Assembly (NCBI GenBank): GCA_007922225.1
Contig: ML679962.1
Location: 31,169,563 to 31,233,562 of the forward strand
Origin: Emydura subglobosa
Lineage: Eukaryota; Chordata; Testudines; Chelidae
DNA: 64,000 bases
Direction: 5' to 3'
Part shown: positions 60,301 through 64,000 of the stretch, one piece after another
Layout of the letters: every line of letters begins with the position of its first letter
How positions within the stretch are numbered: the stretch's first letter is position 1
Notes under the pieces: generated by a model
What the model was told of the DNA's origin: nothing
The model's input: only the letters and a program-made list of their open reading frames with translations
Databases searched by the model: none
Translations under genes and position numbers: made by a program

Positions 60301-60960
60301 CAAATGCAAGTTAGAAATGTTTGCTCTCTAAAGAATCAATTGACAAAAATAAGCTACTTTTACAAGTACATATCATGCTTGCTTAAAATCAATCACTTTA
60401 ATTCCATGCTGTTTAATGTATTTGTGGTGCAGACATAATCCTTTCCTCATGCAAGGCCTGCTATTAATTCTAATCTCATAGTGCTCTCTACTGGTAATAA
60501 TTTATGTTAAAACGCATTAAATAGCCACAGTACTAGAGAAACATTAAGGTCTGTATTTAGAATGTACCTAATCTATGAGTGAGTATGGCTATGGGAATCT
60601 TAAGGAGACAACATGGAGCTGAACTGATGGCTAAGCATAAATACTAAGAGTAGGAGACAATTTTTCTTAATGTTACATTTCATATGATACAGGGAATGAC
60701 AAATCAAACTAGATCCTGGCCCCAATCCTGCTTCTACTGAATTCAGTGACAATACATGCGACTTGACCTGGCTCCATATGCTATTTTGTACAGGCCAAAC
60801 CCTGCATATCCTATGCACCTTTACACTTTCCTCTTAACTCAATAGGATTTGGTGGTTTGCATGAAATACACAATCTAGTTCTAGGTAACTTCCACCTATT
60901 GTCTCTCTTTGTACTGGCTTGACTTTCCAACCACTGAAAGCCAAGGAAGTAGTGATTTAT
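57323..60960. other. Unique AT-rich DNA, partly conserved-looking
   Basis: No gene or repeat family recognised. A GC-richer island at about 58750-58970 has short minus-strand frames with no domain. The stretch 60290-60530 resembles conserved non-coding DNA. Confidence 0.45.
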
Positions 60961-60983
60961 TCTCTCTCTCACACACACACACA
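60961..60983. repeat. (TC)n(AC)n microsatellite
   Basis: About five TC units followed by about seven CA units. Confidence 0.9.
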
Positions 60984-63900
60984 GCCATCAGCTACAAGAC
61001 AATACACCAATTTGGTTCCACCCTTGGACACTTTAACAGATTATTCTGCAGTATTGGCAAGTAGCAGCGTAACCCTACAACATAGCAATTAAACGAGGTG
61101 TTCTAGCACTGCCATTTTTCTTCTTTTCCACACAGCAGCTTTGTAGTATGCTTAGTAACCACTGTATACTATGCTGCTCATCAGCCTGACCTGGCTTTCA
61201 CTGAAGTCTGTGGCAAAACTCTCACGCCCTTCAATGGGAAATGCCAGGCAGCCAGCTGAACAGGAGCAGATGCAGGCTAGAGTAGGGGCCGGCTAGAATA
61301 GGAACAGTCTGTCTGAACAACTAGGCAACAGAAACATTACCTGCCAGAGAGTGCTGTTGAGCAGACTGGAAAGACAAGATGACGTCCCTTTAGGGGTTTA
61401 TATCATTACTTTGGGACTAGCTGGGTGAGTCCTCACCTCTGGATTGGCTGAACCCTGGTTGAATGGCATGGAGCCTATCAAAAGATCTGCAAGTAATTGC
61501 ACACTCCCAGGCTCAGGGATGATTACTCAGGTGTAGCCAGGCTCAGAGGTAACTCAGGGATGACTCATCACACTGAAAAAAAAATCAGGTCACTTATTTA
61601 GGTGCCTAACTTCAGGCATTTTACCTTTGAAAATTGGGGTCCCAATTTCTAGCCTTGTTTTTCAAGAGATGTCAGACTTTAAAGTGGTCTCTGGTCCACC
61701 AAATCAGGCAAAAATACAGACCACACAGCCAGGCTGATTTTCTGTCTCTGTTCCTAGATCAGACTCTAATCCCCTGGTTCAACCATCTTCTAGCCTTTTT
61801 CCTTTGGCTCTCCTTGCTCACTTAGCTGTTTCATCATCTCTTTTCATTCCTACTCAAAGGTTTCCTCCTCCCACCCATTTGCCACTTCATTTTCAATACA
61901 CTCTTCAATCATTCATCAGACATACCTCTGACCCAAGCCCATCTTCCTGACACAGCTAAGTGGCCTAACTTTTTTTGCCCTATTATTCTTTTCACACTTC
62001 TTTCACACTACCTTAGCCAATTCAATTATTTCAAAAATGGGTCTGAACCGATTTCAAATCATTTAAAAAATATGATCTGGGATGAAAAACAGCGAACAGT
62101 AAATTTAGGATCAAACTGAATTAAAGGCAGAGAATAAATAACTCACAATCAAGGTTATAATAGAAGTGCTGATAGATTCTTATTTGCTGCCCCTCTTATC
62201 ATGGCTGTCAATACACCAAATTAATCTGCTGCATTAATTGCTGGTCAACATATGGCTCCCAGAAGACCTAAACATTTCTTAAGTTCTCATACTGCAAAGG
62301 GGACCACCTACATAGACCTCTTACTTTCCCTGAATTAAACTCAGTGGTGAGACTCTCTGCCACACCTTTCAGAGAGCTGTCCATCCAGGGGTGGGGCTGT
62401 GGTTGCTTTATGTGTGGGCTGCTCCATGGTCCTTTTGTAATTAAGACAGCTCTAGGGACCTGTCTAAATTATGGCAGCCTGTCCAAGCCTAGCAACAGCA
62501 CTGCACGCTCCACCTCCACACACCATCTCCCATCCACATTCTGCTCGGCAGGCCACCCAAGCCGGGGCTTATAAAGGGGTCCTGAAAGGCAGACTTACCA
62601 ATCGCCTTCCTCAATTCCTGTGCCAGGGGCATCTTCCCCAGGTGCATACAGGACTTTTAGAGCTGCTTTATTGTACTCTGGCCCTTTTGGGTGTAGGAAA
62701 AGAGACATAGCAGGGTGAAGGCCTCACCCCTGAAGTTCAATGAGATATGGTCCACACTTATAGATCCCTTTGCAGGCTTATACGCCTCCCAACCATCAGT
62801 CCTTCTCAATCGATGAATTTCACCACCCTCCAACTTGCAAAGGGCCAGATCTCAAGTCAGAATTGCTCCCTGGAAGTTCATGGAACGAGTGTGATCTGAC
62901 CCTCACACGGTTAAGGCAGTCTTGTTTCCAAATGCTTCTTCCTCATGGAACCACTGGATTCCTTTTGAAACCAATATAGGTGTTTTAAACTTCTCAGGCA
63001 ATATATTATTTTGCAGGCAGCTGTCTAAATGCCATTCAGAAAAACCTGACAATGTGTAACTAAACATCAGTCACTCAACCACCCCCGGCGCTACCAGCAG
63101 GTGGGACGTGATAGATTGTCTGGGAAATTTAAAACACATTAAAAAGCAGGCATTGTTCTTACTACCAGGAAAAAAATTCAGGTTGGGGAATTTACTGCCC
63201 AATTATTATGCGTCCAATTACTGGATAGAGTTGACAAATATTTCCTTCACTTTCTGCCGCTCTTCCATTGGCACAGTTACCCGGCGTTTGGAGAAGTTGG
63301 AATTCCTGCCAGGCTACTTGGCACTTCTTTAATTGACAATTTAGGGCAGTAAATTAGCAGGGTTTTTCATGTTGTTTTACTTCTAATTTTGTCAGACATA
63401 CAGCCACTTGGCAAATTCAGCCGCACTCTCTCTTCCATGCAAGTTCACAGTGCCTCCATAAAAATGCCCTCATTGAAATGTAACTTAACTTTAAAAGAGT
63501 TACATAAAGCAATGTGCTGACTAAATGTGCTAGTGCGGCGCATTCAGAGACTGTGAATTGCAATTTCAGCCATGCCAGTCATCTGGCATTAAAATATGCA
63601 CCAGCTGTGAGTGTTTGGATCTCGATAAGTCAGAGAGTCCTGGAAAGCTGACAAGATACTGCTGTGAAAATGTTTTCAGCCTCCTAATCTCTGCTCCGTC
63701 TCTCCTTTTTCATATTTTGCTACCCAGGTTGGTGTATAATGTATGAAGAAATAAATGCAAAATCCCAGGAGGATGTGCATGAGGTGACACGGAGTATTTA
63801 TAGGGCTTGTAAGATAGAGTCCAGAACTGTGTGAGCAGCAACATTGCTTTGATGGGTTCTCTATGGCCATCCTTTATAAATTGCAAATTTATTTTTTCAC

Positions 63901-64000
63901 AAGAGAGACACTTCCTATTAGCAAAACTGGGAGACATAACAATGTCAAGGGAGGCAGAAGTGAAATTCCAAGCAGGGTCCTGAAGATTGGACCACAGAGC
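60984..64000. other. Unique non-coding DNA
   Basis: 'tgaagtctgtggcaaaactc' near 61205 and 'aaaattggggtccca' near 61632 hint at small palindromic-family scraps. The pyrimidine-rich stretch 61730-62020 could be very old LINE DNA but cannot be supported. 63060-63360 contains a perfect 12-bp inverted repeat (aatttactgccc at 63189-63200, gggcagtaaatt at 63344-63355). Confidence 0.45.

Overview
This window is vertebrate nuclear DNA, most likely from a turtle; a crocodilian is the main alternative. The evidence is the repeat set. There are several CR1 retrotransposon fragments with the typical reptilian 3' end, amniote MIR-like SINEs and L2 tails in the reptile form, palindromic MITEs whose ends read 'gtctacact', and a hAT-type MITE. 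The background is AT-rich and CpG-poor. Species assignment is inference from remembered repeat consensus sequences, not from a database search.

I see no convincing host protein-coding exon, rRNA, tRNA gene or CRISPR array. No open frame exceeds 171 codons. The only ones with recognisable protein motifs belong to decayed LINEs: CR1 at 6184-6850 and 48600-50181, and a second non-LTR element at 43880-44560. The window is best read as intergenic or deep intronic DNA.

Layout. 1-5 kb: unique AT-rich DNA with dense TAATTA motifs around 2.1-2.5 kb. 5-17 kb: a palindromic MITE (5047-5336), a minus-strand CR1 (6184-6850), a hAT-like MITE (8482-8886), a short CR1 piece, an L2 tail, a plus-strand CR1 3' end (13371-13910), an L2-like stretch and a CR1 fragment split by about 530 bp of unrelated DNA (16299-17172). 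17-33 kb: mostly unique, with short palindromic repeats, a MIR, microsatellites, and a second copy of the 5-kb MITE at 28010-28296. 33-45 kb: a palindromic MITE (33496-33736), a hAT MITE with a perfect 8-bp target duplication (37089-37397), L2 ends, and a LINE ORF remnant (43880-44560). 45-57 kb: several MIRs, the longest CR1 (48600-50181), a 10-N assembly gap (52211-52220), and a probable solo LTR with a 5-bp target duplication (54040-55001). 57-64 kb: unique, with conserved-looking AT-rich stretches and a 12-bp perfect inverted repeat at 63189-63355.

Nothing here works together as a gene system. The features are independent, mostly dead mobile elements of several ages, plus candidate non-coding regulatory DNA that only cross-species alignment could confirm. 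I did not find an undescribed functional system and do not claim one.
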